DNA of 44,665 nucleotides. Source: JBCDJG01 sp038748065. GTDB lineage: Bacteria; Pseudomonadota; Gammaproteobacteria; Pseudomonadales; Halieaceae. The DNA lies in the NCBI GenBank assembly GCA_038748065.1, contig JBCDJG010000041.1:1-44665 (forward strand), given 5' to 3'. This document shows positions 1-7,302 of this stretch, one piece after another. How positions within the stretch are numbered: the stretch's first letter is position 1; every line of letters starts with the position of its first letter. The translations under genes and the position numbers were made by a program. The notes beneath the pieces are model-generated. The model ran no database searches and had not been told where the DNA came from. It was given only the letters and a program-made list of their open reading frames with translations.

Positions 1-140
1 ACGAATTTATTGGTCACTTGTCTGAAATAGTTGTGACAACTATCCCAACAAGTGCCCACACAATTGTCTTCATCTACTTGTTAAGCAACACCCTAAATCG
101 CTCGGATTTGGGTTTGTTGTCAGGGCATGTCCCCCAACGC
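1..140 (-). promoter_or_regulatory. Leader of an rRNA operon with boxA antitermination site (16S lies off the left edge)
   Basis: Read on the minus strand, 79-87 gives TGCTTAACA, a good boxA match. It is followed at about 50-70 by GACAATTGTGTGGGCACTTG. The E. coli 16S leader carries GACAATCTGTGTGGGCACTC at the same distance after its boxA. The arrangement boxA, short spacer, GTGTGGGCAC is typical of gammaproteobacterial rrn leaders, which load the Nus antitermination complex. In Pseudomonas the 16S gene also follows tyrS, so the synteny agrees. The 16S gene itself is not in the window, and no rRNA sequence was recognised here. Confidence 0.8.
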
Positions 141-148
141 GGACGCGT

Positions 149-176
149 ATTATACCGACCACTGCCGTCATAGCAA
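149..176 (-). promoter_or_regulatory. rrn promoter P2 (proximal)
   Basis: On the minus strand a TTGCTA -35 (171-176), a 16-bp spacer and a perfect TATAAT -10 (149-154) lead into the boxA leader. The -10 is followed by one base and then CGCGTCC, a GC-rich discriminator of the kind that makes rRNA promoters sensitive to ppGpp and DksA. The same seven bases follow the upstream promoter. Confidence 0.7.
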
Positions 177-313
177 CCCGAAGTTGCGATACGGGGGGGC
201 GGTAGAAGCTCTCGCTCTTGGTCCACTTTGGCAACCTAAGCTGCTGAATCTGCAAAGGTTTTGTGGTGTCTTGCGCCGCCTGATTTGCGTCCGGATTGCG
301 CCGAAGGACGCGA

Positions 314-342
314 ACTATACGCAGCGAGCCCACCGGGCGCAA
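314..342 (-). promoter_or_regulatory. rrn promoter P1 (distal)
   Basis: On the minus strand a TTGCGC -35 (337-342), a 17-bp spacer and a TATAGT -10 (314-319) are followed by T and then CGCGTCC. This is the same discriminator as in the promoter 165 bp downstream. The 45 bases upstream (about 343-385) are richer in A and T than their surroundings and could act as an UP element or Fis-binding region. The promoter sits just behind the tyrS stop codon. Confidence 0.65.
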
Positions 343-406
343 GCACTTTCTTTGCGACCCCTGAAAAATGCCAGAAATTGCTCAGCCGTCGCCCCCCAAC
401 CGGGGG

Positions 407-1702
407 CTAAATGACCTCAAACAGGTGGTACTTCTTCTTGCCCAGCCGGACCAGGTAGAAGCGCTGATGCAGGGCGCGCTCGGCACTGAAACAAGCGGCC
501 AGGTCGGCGTTTGCCTCAAAACCAATGGCATCACTATTGATGGTAACCGCTTCACGGCCTAGGGCATCCTTTACCTGCTTGCCCGAGGCCGCCATCCCCG
601 CTTCTGTGAGGAGCTGGGTAAGTGTTTCCGGGAAGCCCGCTCGAGCCACGCTGCTCGCGGGCATGCCGTCCTGCCGCAGCTGCATAAGGTCACCCTCCGC
701 CAGCGCTTCAACCGAGCCGCTGAACAGCGCTTCGCTAATACGCTGCGCGGCCTGCAATCCGGCTTCGCCATGAACGAGCCGGGTCACTTCGCGCGCCAAC
801 ACGGCCTGATCTTCAGGGCGTCCCTGTCTCTCGCTATCGGCGCGTTCCAGCTCAGCAATCTCTGCTAAGTCGACGAAGGTGAAGTACTTCAGGAAACGGT
901 AAACGTCAGCGTCAGCCGTACCGAGCCAAAACTGGTAGAAGGCGTAGGGCGAGGTGCGTCTCGCATCCAGCCACACGGCTCCCGCCTCTGTTTTACCGAA
1001 CTTGGTGCCATCGGCCTTGGTAATAAGCGGCACGGTCATACCAAAGGCCTGCTTGCCATGCATGCGGCGCGCGAGGTCTATGCCGCCCGTAATGTTGCCC
1101 CACTGATCTGAACCTCCGACCTGCAGGCTACAATCATGACGCTTGCTCAATTCGGCGAAATCGAAAGACTGCAGAATCATGTAGGTGAACTCGGTGAAGC
1201 TAATGCCCGCTCCCTCGCGCTCAATGCGCTGCTTCACGGACTCCTTCTGCACCATCGCATTCACAGAAAAGTGCTTGCCAATATCGCGCAGAAAGGTGAG
1301 CACATTCAGGTCACGCGTCCAGTCCAGATTATTCACGACTCGGGCCGAATGCTTGCCACAGTCGAAGTCAAGAAATGGCGCGACCTGCGCAGAAATCTTG
1401 TTCACCCAGTCAGCGACGACATCGGGTGTATTGAGCTGCCGCTCCTGCGCCTTGAAGCTGGGGTCACCGATCAAACCGGTGGCACCGCCCACCAATGCCA
1501 GGGGCCGATGCCCGGCGAGTTGGAAGCGTCGCAACATCAGCAGCGGTACAAGATGGCCAATATGCAGACTGTCGGCTGTTGGGTCAAAGCCGCAATAAAG
1601 CGTGCGCATGCCACCGTCTAACCAGCCAGGCAGGTCGTCTTCGCCAGCAATCTGGAAGATCAGTCCTCGGGCCTTTAGCTCGGCCAACAGTGCGCTGCTC
1701 AT
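407..1702 (-). CDS. tyrS: Tyrosyl-tRNA synthetase
   Basis: Charges tRNA-Tyr with tyrosine in the cytoplasm. The 431-residue product has the class I signature HIGH at residues 47-50, the tyrosine-binding stretch around QVGGSDQWGNI, and KFGKT in place of KMSKS. It ends with an S4 RNA-binding domain, and its length is close to E. coli TyrS (424). The reading frame runs 55 codons further upstream, but the ATG at 1702 (MSSALLAEL) matches the family N-terminus. The gene is followed directly by rrn promoters, as in Pseudomonas. A short CCCCC/GGGGG hairpin spans the stop codon (391-408) but has no adjacent T-run, so some read-through into the rrn operon is possible. Confidence 0.97.
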   Translation of the reverse strand: MSSALLAELKARGLIFQIAGEDDLPGWLDGGMRTLYCGFDPTADSLHIGHLVPLLMLRRFQLAGHRPLALVGGATGLIGDPSFKAQERQLNTPDVVADWVNKISAQVAPFLDFDCGKHSARVVNNLDWTRDLNVLTFLRDIGKHFSVNAMVQKESVKQRIEREGAGISFTEFTYMILQSFDFAELSKRHDCSLQVGGSDQWGNITGGIDLARRMHGKQAFGMTVPLITKADGTKFGKTEAGAVWLDARRTSPYAFYQFWLGTADADVYRFLKYFTFVDLAEIAELERADSERQGRPEDQAVLAREVTRLVHGEAGLQAAQRISEALFSGSVEALAEGDLMQLRQDGMPASSVARAGFPETLTQLLTEAGMAASGKQVKDALGREAVTINSDAIGFEANADLAACFSAERALHQRFYLVRLGKKKYHLFEVI

Positions 1703-1866
1703 TTGTCCGTTTTCCGCTGAAATCAGGCGATATCGAAGGGGCGCCAACCATACAATACCCCCTTGCAAATGCAAGTTTTTACTGGCTTTTGCGCTATTCC
1801 ACGACAGCTGGTTTTTTATATACTGAAGCTCTGTCGCTAGAACAGACTCCAACAGGGGACAGACCA

Positions 1867-3219
1867 TTGGGTAAAAAGCCGCGGGGCGCTACGGCGATCC
1901 GCACGGACAATCCTCGCCCTCGAGGCAGGTTGCTTATTGCATGCGCAGGCGTTGCTGCGCTTGCTGCGGCCTTGTTGCTCACGCCTGCGGCGGCGCCCGA
2001 GAGTCCAGCATTGCCCACCGTGGCCGCACCCAAGCCCCCCTCCCTGGTCGCCAGCGCTGAAGCTGCCGTCACAGCAACGCCGGAGCCGGAGCAGGCTGCC
2101 TTCGAGCCTGACTGGCTGGAACAAACCGTCGGTAAAGGCGACAACCTTTCTCTCGTCTTCAAACGCGCCGGCTACAGCAATCGCGACGTCTATCGCTTTG
2201 TGAACAAGGCACCCGAAGGCAAAGCACTGGGGCGCCTCTATCCAGGCCAGACCATCGCCTTCCAGGCTGACGAGGCTGGCACCCTGATCGCCGTGCGTCA
2301 CCATCGCTCAGAGCTTGAAACCATCACCTACCGCCAGAGCGGCGACGTCTATGAAACAAACCGCGATCTCCGCACCCCCGAAGTTCGCCGTAGCTGGGCC
2401 ACCGGCACGATAGAGTCGTCACTGTTCCTCGCCGGACAGAGAGCTGGCTTGTCCAGCAACATGATCATGGAGCTCGCGAATATATTCGGCGGTGTCATCG
2501 ACTTCGTGCTCGACCCACGACGCGGCGACAAAATGCACCTGCTGTATGAAGAGCTCTACCTGGATGGCGAGAAGTTTGGCGACGGCAAGATTTTGGCTGC
2601 CACCTTCGTCAACCAGGGCGAGACCTTCAATGCCTTCCGCTACATCGATAGCCACGGTGATGCGGGTTACTACAATGAGGATGGCGTCAGTATGCGCAAG
2701 GCCTTCCTTCTGGCGCCCCTGGATTTCACTCGCGTCAGCTCTAACTTCAATCTGGCACGCAGGCATCCGATCTACGGCACCATACGCGCCCACCGAGGCA
2801 CAGACTATGCCGCGCCAACCGGCACACCCGTCTACGCGGCGGGCGACGGCCGCGTGAGCGAGGCAGGATATACGCGAGCCAACGGCAACTACGTCTTCAT
2901 CCAGCATGGCGAGCAGTACGTCACCAAGTACCTGCATCTGCACAAGCGCAGGGTTAAAACCGGCCAGCGCGTGAGCCAGAGCCAGGTCATTGGTACCGTG
3001 GGTATGACCGGCGCCGCGACCGGCCCCCATCTGCACTACGAATTCCTGATGAACGGTGTCCACCGCAACCCGCGCACCATCCACAAGAAGCTTCCCAAGG
3101 CCAAGAGCCTTGCCGCAGCAGAGATGCCTCGTTTCCGCGATAGCATCACATCAACCTCCGATCAATTGGCCTCCCTAACCGGCGGCGCCGGCGACCTCGA
3201 AAACGCCGGCGGCTCCTGA
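1867..3219 (+). CDS. M23 family zinc endopeptidase (MepM/OapA-like), membrane-anchored
   Basis: Likely cuts peptide cross-links in peptidoglycan in the periplasm. The 450-residue product has a basic N-terminus and one hydrophobic segment (about 18-38), then a Pro/Ala-rich linker. An OapA/LysM-like region starts around WLEQTVGKGDNL. The C-terminal LytM domain has zinc ligands H309 and D313 (HRGTD) and the HLH pair at 388-390. Start chosen: TTG at 1867, behind AGGGG with an 8-base gap; no in-frame ATG lies near, and the frame runs back into antisense tyrS. It is divergent from tyrS and followed by anmK 21 bp later. In E. coli terms it is closest to MepM (YebA). That it can act with anmK in cell-wall turnover is inference. 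Confidence 0.9.
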   Translation: MGKKPRGATAIRTDNPRPRGRLLIACAGVAALAAALLLTPAAAPESPALPTVAAPKPPSLVASAEAAVTATPEPEQAAFEPDWLEQTVGKGDNLSLVFKRAGYSNRDVYRFVNKAPEGKALGRLYPGQTIAFQADEAGTLIAVRHHRSELETITYRQSGDVYETNRDLRTPEVRRSWATGTIESSLFLAGQRAGLSSNMIMELANIFGGVIDFVLDPRRGDKMHLLYEELYLDGEKFGDGKILAATFVNQGETFNAFRYIDSHGDAGYYNEDGVSMRKAFLLAPLDFTRVSSNFNLARRHPIYGTIRAHRGTDYAAPTGTPVYAAGDGRVSEAGYTRANGNYVFIQHGEQYVTKYLHLHKRRVKTGQRVSQSQVIGTVGMTGAATGPHLHYEFLMNGVHRNPRTIHKKLPKAKSLAAAEMPRFRDSITSTSDQLASLTGGAGDLENAGGS

Positions 3220-3240
3220 CAGGGAAGGCGGCCAGCACGC

Positions 3241-4362
3241 ATGCCGGAGGAGCTCTATCTGGGGCTGATGTCCGGAACGAGCGTCGACGGCATTGACACA
3301 GCGCTACTGCATATCCACGACGACAAGCTGACCTTGCAGGCTAAGCACGAGTACCCCATGCCCGTGAATCTTGCGGCCGAGGTCGGACGTATCTGCTCGA
3401 GCGGCGAGGACGAAATTGAACGCCTGGGCGTGCTTGATCGGCAGCTCGGTCTGGCATTTGGCCAGGCTGCACTGCAGCTCCTGGCCGATAATGATGTGAA
3501 GCCTGGGGAGGTCAAGGCAATTGGCAGCCATGGCCAAACTATCCGCCATCGGCCGGCTTCGGGAGGGCATGACAAGCCAAACGCTTTCACTTTACAGATC
3601 GGTGACCCCAACACGATCGCGGAATACACCGGCATCGACACCGTCGACGACTTTCGCCGCCGCGATATCGCCGCGGGCGGCGAGGGCGCACCCCTGGCGC
3701 CGGCATTTCACCGCGCGGCCTTTGCTGAAAGCGGGCGAAATCGAGCCATCATCAACATCGGCGGTATCGCCAATATCACGGTGCTCGCGGGCGCGGAGTT
3801 AATCGCAGGTTTTGATACCGGGCCCGGCAACACCCTCCTGGACCAGTGGCATCGGCGTCATCAGGGCGGCAGCTACGACCGCAATGGCGCGTGGTCGGCG
3901 GAGAACAACCACAGCGAAGCGCTGCTCCAGCAGCTGCTCTCACACCCGTATTTCGACACCATAGACGGCCCCCGCAGCACCGGCCGTGAAGCCTTTAATC
4001 TCGAGTGGCTGGAGACCTTGCAAGCGCTCGGACACACATCGCCACAGGTGGTTCAGTCGACGCTCGCCGAGCTGACTGCAACAAGTATTGCGCGCGCCGT
4101 CGCAGCTAGCGCTGCGCCCATCAACGAGGTGTATGTCTGTGGCGGCGGCGCTTACAACACAGACCTTATGCGCAGGCTTTATCGCCATCTCGGGGATGCT
4201 TCCCTCGACACCACTGCTGCACTGGGTATCCCCCCGGACTGGGTGGAGGCCGCCGCCTTCGCGTGGCTCGCCATGCGCAGGATACACGCCGCACCCGGCA
4301 ATGCGCCGGTTGTTACCGGCGCAAGTGGCGAGCGAGTCTTGGGGACAATTTTTACAGGGTAA
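3241..4362 (+). CDS. anmK: 1,6-anhydro-N-acetylmuramic acid kinase
   Basis: Phosphorylates and hydrates anhydro-MurNAc released in peptidoglycan recycling, giving MurNAc-6-phosphate. The 373-residue protein starts with the diagnostic MSGTSVDGID. It contains the sugar-kinase phosphate loops, including GFDTGPGNTLLDQW near 193-206, and a C-terminal VCGGGAYN segment. Length matches the family (about 370). It probably shares a transcript with the M23 peptidase, whose stop is 21 bp upstream; an AGGGAAGG ribosome site lies in the gap. The last codons are duplicated in tandem across the stop (see the repeat at 4351). Confidence 0.96.
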   Translation: MPEELYLGLMSGTSVDGIDTALLHIHDDKLTLQAKHEYPMPVNLAAEVGRICSSGEDEIERLGVLDRQLGLAFGQAALQLLADNDVKPGEVKAIGSHGQTIRHRPASGGHDKPNAFTLQIGDPNTIAEYTGIDTVDDFRRRDIAAGGEGAPLAPAFHRAAFAESGRNRAIINIGGIANITVLAGAELIAGFDTGPGNTLLDQWHRRHQGGSYDRNGAWSAENNHSEALLQQLLSHPYFDTIDGPRSTGREAFNLEWLETLQALGHTSPQVVQSTLAELTATSIARAVAASAAPINEVYVCGGGAYNTDLMRRLYRHLGDASLDTTAALGIPPDWVEAAAFAWLAMRRIHAAPGNAPVVTGASGERVLGTIFTG

Positions 4363-4386
4363 CCGCTATTTACAGGGTGACCGCTA
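4351..4386 (+). repeat. 18-bp tandem duplication across the anmK stop codon
   Basis: Two copies of an 18-mer that begins TTTACAGGGT and ends CCGCTA lie head to tail (4351-4368 and 4369-4386). They differ at one base (A/G at unit position 11). The stop codon TAA lies in the first copy; the substitution turns it into TGA in the second copy. A third, decayed unit may follow at 4387-4404 (about 10 of 18 bases). Confidence 0.85.
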
Positions 4387-4466
4387 CATGCGGGGCAATC
4401 GCTGCCTGCGCTTGGGTCGCGACAGTCAGCGCTCAATCCAGACAGTTTGGCTCGGGAGGCCGGCGT

Positions 4467-4820
4467 CTAGATAGAGAAGGAGGATCCGCAGCCGCAGGTT
4501 GTCGTCGCGTTCGGGTTGTTGATCACAAAGCGAGAGCCTTCCAGCCCCTCTGTGTAGTCAACCTCTGAGCCCGCGAGATATTGGAAACTCATCGGGTCTA
4601 CCAGCATGGTAACGCCATCGTTCTCGATGAAAGTATCGTCGTCAGCCGCGAGTTCGTCGAAGGTGAAGCCGTACTGAAAACCGGAGCAGCCCCCGCCGGT
4701 GATAAACACCCGCAGTTTCAACTCGTCGTTTTCCTCATCTGCCACCAGTGCACGCACCTTCGCTACTGCGCGCTGCGAGAGCCTGATCGTGTTGGGGTCA
4801 AATGTTTCAGCTACCGTCAT
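4467..4820 (-). CDS. erpA: Iron-sulfur cluster insertion protein ErpA (A-type carrier)
   Basis: A-type carrier that delivers Fe-S clusters to apo-enzymes, for example those of isoprenoid synthesis. The 117-residue product has the three conserved cysteines, C45 in GGGCSGF and C109/C111 in the terminal CGCGSSFSI. The middle (MSFQYLAGSEVDY) is nearly identical in Pseudomonas ErpA. A GTG six codons upstream (4838) is possible, but MTVAETFDP aligns with known N-termini and AGAGG precedes it. It lies downstream of argC–DUF6776–bactofilin on the same strand but has its own promoter with an IscR-like site. Confidence 0.97.
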   Translation of the reverse strand: MTVAETFDPNTIRLSQRAVAKVRALVADEENDELKLRVFITGGGCSGFQYGFTFDELAADDDTFIENDGVTMLVDPMSFQYLAGSEVDYTEGLEGSRFVINNPNATTTCGCGSSFSI

Positions 4821-4862
4821 GGGACCTCTGCCTGGCACCTCTGTGCCTATCGCTAACCCGTA

Positions 4863-4895
4863 ATTATGAGAATTCCGAGTAATTTAGTCAACTAT
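4863..4895 (-). promoter_or_regulatory. erpA promoter with overlapping IscR-type (type 1) operator
   Basis: On the minus strand TTGACT (4886-4891), a 17-bp spacer and CATAAT (4863-4868) form a strong sigma-70 promoter about 43 bp before the erpA start. The 25-mer at 4871-4895 matches 21 of 25 positions of the E. coli IscR type 1 consensus as I recall it (ATASYYGACTRWWWYAGTCRRSTAT). Its left half ATAGTTGACT fits fully. The site covers the -35 and the bactofilin stop codon, which suggests repression by holo-IscR. No iscR gene is in the window. Confidence 0.65.
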
Positions 4896-5386
4896 TGTGG
4901 CTGTGTTGCCTCACAGCCTATTTTAGCCGATGCAGGATCCTCGCTGTCGCTCTCCGGCACAACTTCAGTGACCTCAATGCTCGGGTCATCGCCGTCGCTC
5001 CCACTTCGCAGCATTTCGTCAGCATCCAGCGGCTGGTGCCGCAGGGCTCCGTTCACTTCGGCGCCCGCAGCCATCTCCACCAGCTTATAGTAAACATCGC
5101 CATTCACGCGGGCTCTTGGCGCCAACTCCAAATGCTCGCCAGCATATACGTCGCCTTCCACCTGGCCGTTAATGACGATTGAAGGCGCGCGGATCTCGCC
5201 CTCAACCCGCCCACCGTCAATCACGCGCACCAGGCCAGGAGCGTCGGGACGCGACAAGATATCACCCTGGACAACCCCTTCTACATCGAGGCTTCCCTTG
5301 AAGTGGATATCGCCAACGACGGTCGTGTCTGTTGCCACGAGGGTCGTGCCAGCGCTGCCACCGCCGGCCTTTTTACTTCCCAACAT
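4892..5386 (-). CDS. Bactofilin (polymer-forming cytoskeletal protein)
   Basis: Bactofilins self-assemble into filaments through a right-handed beta-helix and scaffold cell-wall enzymes or polar proteins. The 164-residue product shows the family pattern: a short disordered N-terminus (residues 1-15), then repeating strands such as VVGDIHFKGSLDVEGVVQGDI and VNGDVYYKLVEMAAGAEVNG. An acidic disordered tail follows from about residue 128. The start overlaps the end of the DUF6776 gene by 14 bp, so the two are almost surely co-translated. Bactofilins next to M23 peptidases are common (for example ccmA in Helicobacter). Here an M23 gene is about 2 kb away on the other strand, so a functional tie is only a guess. 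Confidence 0.93.
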   Translation of the reverse strand: MLGSKKAGGGSAGTTLVATDTTVVGDIHFKGSLDVEGVVQGDILSRPDAPGLVRVIDGGRVEGEIRAPSIVINGQVEGDVYAGEHLELAPRARVNGDVYYKLVEMAAGAEVNGALRHQPLDADEMLRSGSDGDDPSIEVTEVVPESDSEDPASAKIGCEATQPQ

Positions 5387-6116
5387 GCGTAAACCTCTCG
5401 TTTGTCTGCCAGGGGAACTCTTCCCTGATTTCTGTCTTGCTTGGGCTTTCGGAGCGCGCTACGACGATAACTGCCGTGGGTTCAAAGCCCGGTGGTAGTG
5501 CCAGCTCGCCCTCTATCGACTGGAAGTAGCGAAAGCGAAGCTTGTGCGAATTATTATCCAGATCATCCGCCAGGCTCGCCAGCGGATAAGTGACGATTTC
5601 CCCTTCCTGCCGCCCAAAAATCTCGACGTACAGCTCGCCTCTGAGAATGCTATGTTTGCGTGCCTCCTGCTGGGCCACTATGCGGTAGGCGTAGAGACCT
5701 TCACCCTGGCTGACCAACTCCATGGGGCGCAAGCTAAGACCCTGTGCAATGGACTCTGGCGCCATGAGGCTGCGATAAAACTGCAGGCCCTCCTCGAGGC
5801 CAGCGATCTGCTCTTTCTGCTCAGCAATTTCGCGCCGCACCATCTCGAGCGCATCGCGATCTACGCTATGCCGGGTGCGGCTGACCTCCAGTTCCCCGGC
5901 CAGCCGCGTGATTTCGGCTTCAGCGGCAGGCAGCGACTTTTTCAGCCCGCGGTATTCATCAACATCAATGCCCAAGCCAGTGTATGCCGCGCGCTGTCCA
6001 AGATAGAGCCCCGCGCCGAGAAGCAAGAGCCCGATAAGGGCGAACACTACCACCAGCAAACGCCGCCGCCGGCGCAGCAGAGCGGCTTGGGGAATCGCAG
6101 AGCCAGCGTCAACCAC
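5373..6116 (-). CDS. DUF6776-type membrane protein with coiled coil
   Basis: Function unknown. The 247-residue product has a short cytoplasmic N-terminus with an RRRRR stretch and one transmembrane helix (about 20-42). A long coiled coil follows (about 55-115, Glu/Leu-rich), then a C-terminal beta-rich domain that ends near VIVVARSES. This is the layout of the family annotated DUF6776 beside bactofilin genes in gammaproteobacteria. The start is a GTG 4 bp after the argC stop, and the 3' end overlaps the bactofilin start. Topology suggests the C-terminal part is periplasmic. A role as membrane partner of the bactofilin is inferred from the tight overlap. Confidence 0.8.
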   Translation of the reverse strand: MVDAGSAIPQAALLRRRRRLLVVVFALIGLLLLGAGLYLGQRAAYTGLGIDVDEYRGLKKSLPAAEAEITRLAGELEVSRTRHSVDRDALEMVRREIAEQKEQIAGLEEGLQFYRSLMAPESIAQGLSLRPMELVSQGEGLYAYRIVAQQEARKHSILRGELYVEIFGRQEGEIVTYPLASLADDLDNNSHKLRFRYFQSIEGELALPPGFEPTAVIVVARSESPSKTEIREEFPWQTNERFTHVGK

Positions 6117-6120
6117 GGCT

Positions 6121-7152
6121 TCAGGGCAGCAGCCCGACCTGCCCCAGGCCGAGCGCTTCTGGCAGACCCAGCATAATATTCATATTCTGAATGGCTTGCC
6201 CCGAAGCACCCTTCACCAGGTTATCGATGGTCGCCATCACTACAACGGTATCGCGGCCCTGTGGCTGTGAAACCGCCAACTGGCAGCGATTAGCGCCCTT
6301 CACTGTCCGCGTTTGCGGAAATTGGCCCGCCGGCAATAAATCAACAAAGGGCTCGCCAGCATAGTGCTCCTCAAAGAGCTTCTGCAGGTCTCCCGGCTCG
6401 GCGGTAAGCCTTGCAAACAGCGTTGAGTGAATACCGCGGATAATTGGCAGCAGGTGCGGGACAAAAGTGACGCGTGCATTGCACCCGGCGACGTCCGAAA
6501 GCCCCTGTTCTATCTCGGGCAGGTGCCGGTGTCCCGCCACGCCGTAAGCCTTGAAACTGTCGGCGACCTCGGTGAGCAGATTGGCCACCTTGGCCTGTCG
6601 ACCCGCGCCGCTAACACCGCTTGCTGAACTGGCTACAAGGTGATCGCAGTCAACCAGCCCGGCTGACACAAGCGGCAGAAAACCCAGTTGCACCGACGTG
6701 GGATAACAACCCGGGCAAGCCACCAATCTGGCCTCACGAATCCGCTCACGATAGACCTCCGGCAGGCCATAGACAGCCTCCGAAAGCAGCTCCGGGCTCG
6801 CGTGGGGTTCGCCGTACCATTCAGACCAAAGGGCCGCATCGCGAATGCGGTAATCCGCCGACAGGTCCACAACCCGCGCGCCAGCGCTTAGCAGTTCAGG
6901 CACGCTCTGCATGGCAACATTATGGGGGGTCGCAAAAAATACGATATCGCAGGCGGCCAGCGTTTCCACTTCTGGCGCCGTGAATGCCAGGTCGTAATGG
7001 CCTCGCAGGTTGGGATAGAGGTCGTCCACACGGCGTCCGCTTTCCGCACGCGAGGTAATCGCCACGACCTCGGCTTCCGGGTGCTGCGCCAGAAGCCTGA
7101 GGAGTTCCACGCCTGTGTAGCCGGTGCCGCCGACTATGCCGACCTTGATCAC
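6121..7152 (-). CDS. argC: N-acetyl-gamma-glutamyl-phosphate reductase
   Basis: Third step of arginine synthesis: NADPH-dependent reduction of N-acetylglutamyl phosphate to the semialdehyde. The 343-residue protein starts with the Rossmann motif GIVGGTGYTG. It carries the catalytic cysteine in ACPGCYPT and the conserved GVSGAGR segment, and length matches the family. The start is GTG at 7152, behind GGAAGGG. It is first in the group argC–DUF6776–bactofilin. No other arginine gene is nearby. Confidence 0.96.
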   Translation of the reverse strand: MIKVGIVGGTGYTGVELLRLLAQHPEAEVVAITSRAESGRRVDDLYPNLRGHYDLAFTAPEVETLAACDIVFFATPHNVAMQSVPELLSAGARVVDLSADYRIRDAALWSEWYGEPHASPELLSEAVYGLPEVYRERIREARLVACPGCYPTSVQLGFLPLVSAGLVDCDHLVASSASGVSGAGRQAKVANLLTEVADSFKAYGVAGHRHLPEIEQGLSDVAGCNARVTFVPHLLPIIRGIHSTLFARLTAEPGDLQKLFEEHYAGEPFVDLLPAGQFPQTRTVKGANRCQLAVSQPQGRDTVVVMATIDNLVKGASGQAIQNMNIMLGLPEALGLGQVGLLP

Positions 7153-7236
7153 GTCTGCTGCCCTTCCATGCCCTCGGGGTATTCGTTTAATGGCGCGCGC
7201 TCTGAGTTACCCAGCCTCGCCCGCCGCGGGGCGCCT

Positions 7237-7264
7237 AGTATAGAGGGAATACGGGGCCTGAGAA
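7237..7264 (-). promoter_or_regulatory. Candidate argC promoter
   Basis: On the minus strand TTCTCA (7259-7264), a 16-bp spacer and TATACT (7237-7242) lie about 85 bp before the argC start. The -10 is good and the -35 matches at four of six positions. No operator was recognised. Confidence 0.4.
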
Positions 7265-7302
7265 CTGTTAATATTGGCCTTTTAGCGCCGCCCGGATACT
7301 GG

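Noticed and set aside
391..408. CCCCC/GGGGG hairpin at the tyrS stop as an intrinsic terminator
   Set aside because: The stem is short and the T-rich stretch on the minus strand lies more than 20 bases beyond, so it does not fit the usual form.
70..414. Overlapping 90- and 95-codon frames in the rRNA leader
   Set aside because: They cover promoters and the boxA leader and have no ribosome site or known domain.
1762..1780. CTTGC-AAAT-GCAAG followed by five T as a plus-strand terminator
   Set aside because: The stem is only 5 bp, and no plus-strand gene lies before it; it falls in the tyrS/M23 promoter gap, where it may just be part of a promoter.
4821..4838. GTG start that would add six residues to ErpA
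   Set aside because: The ATG at 4820 matches the conserved ErpA N-terminus.
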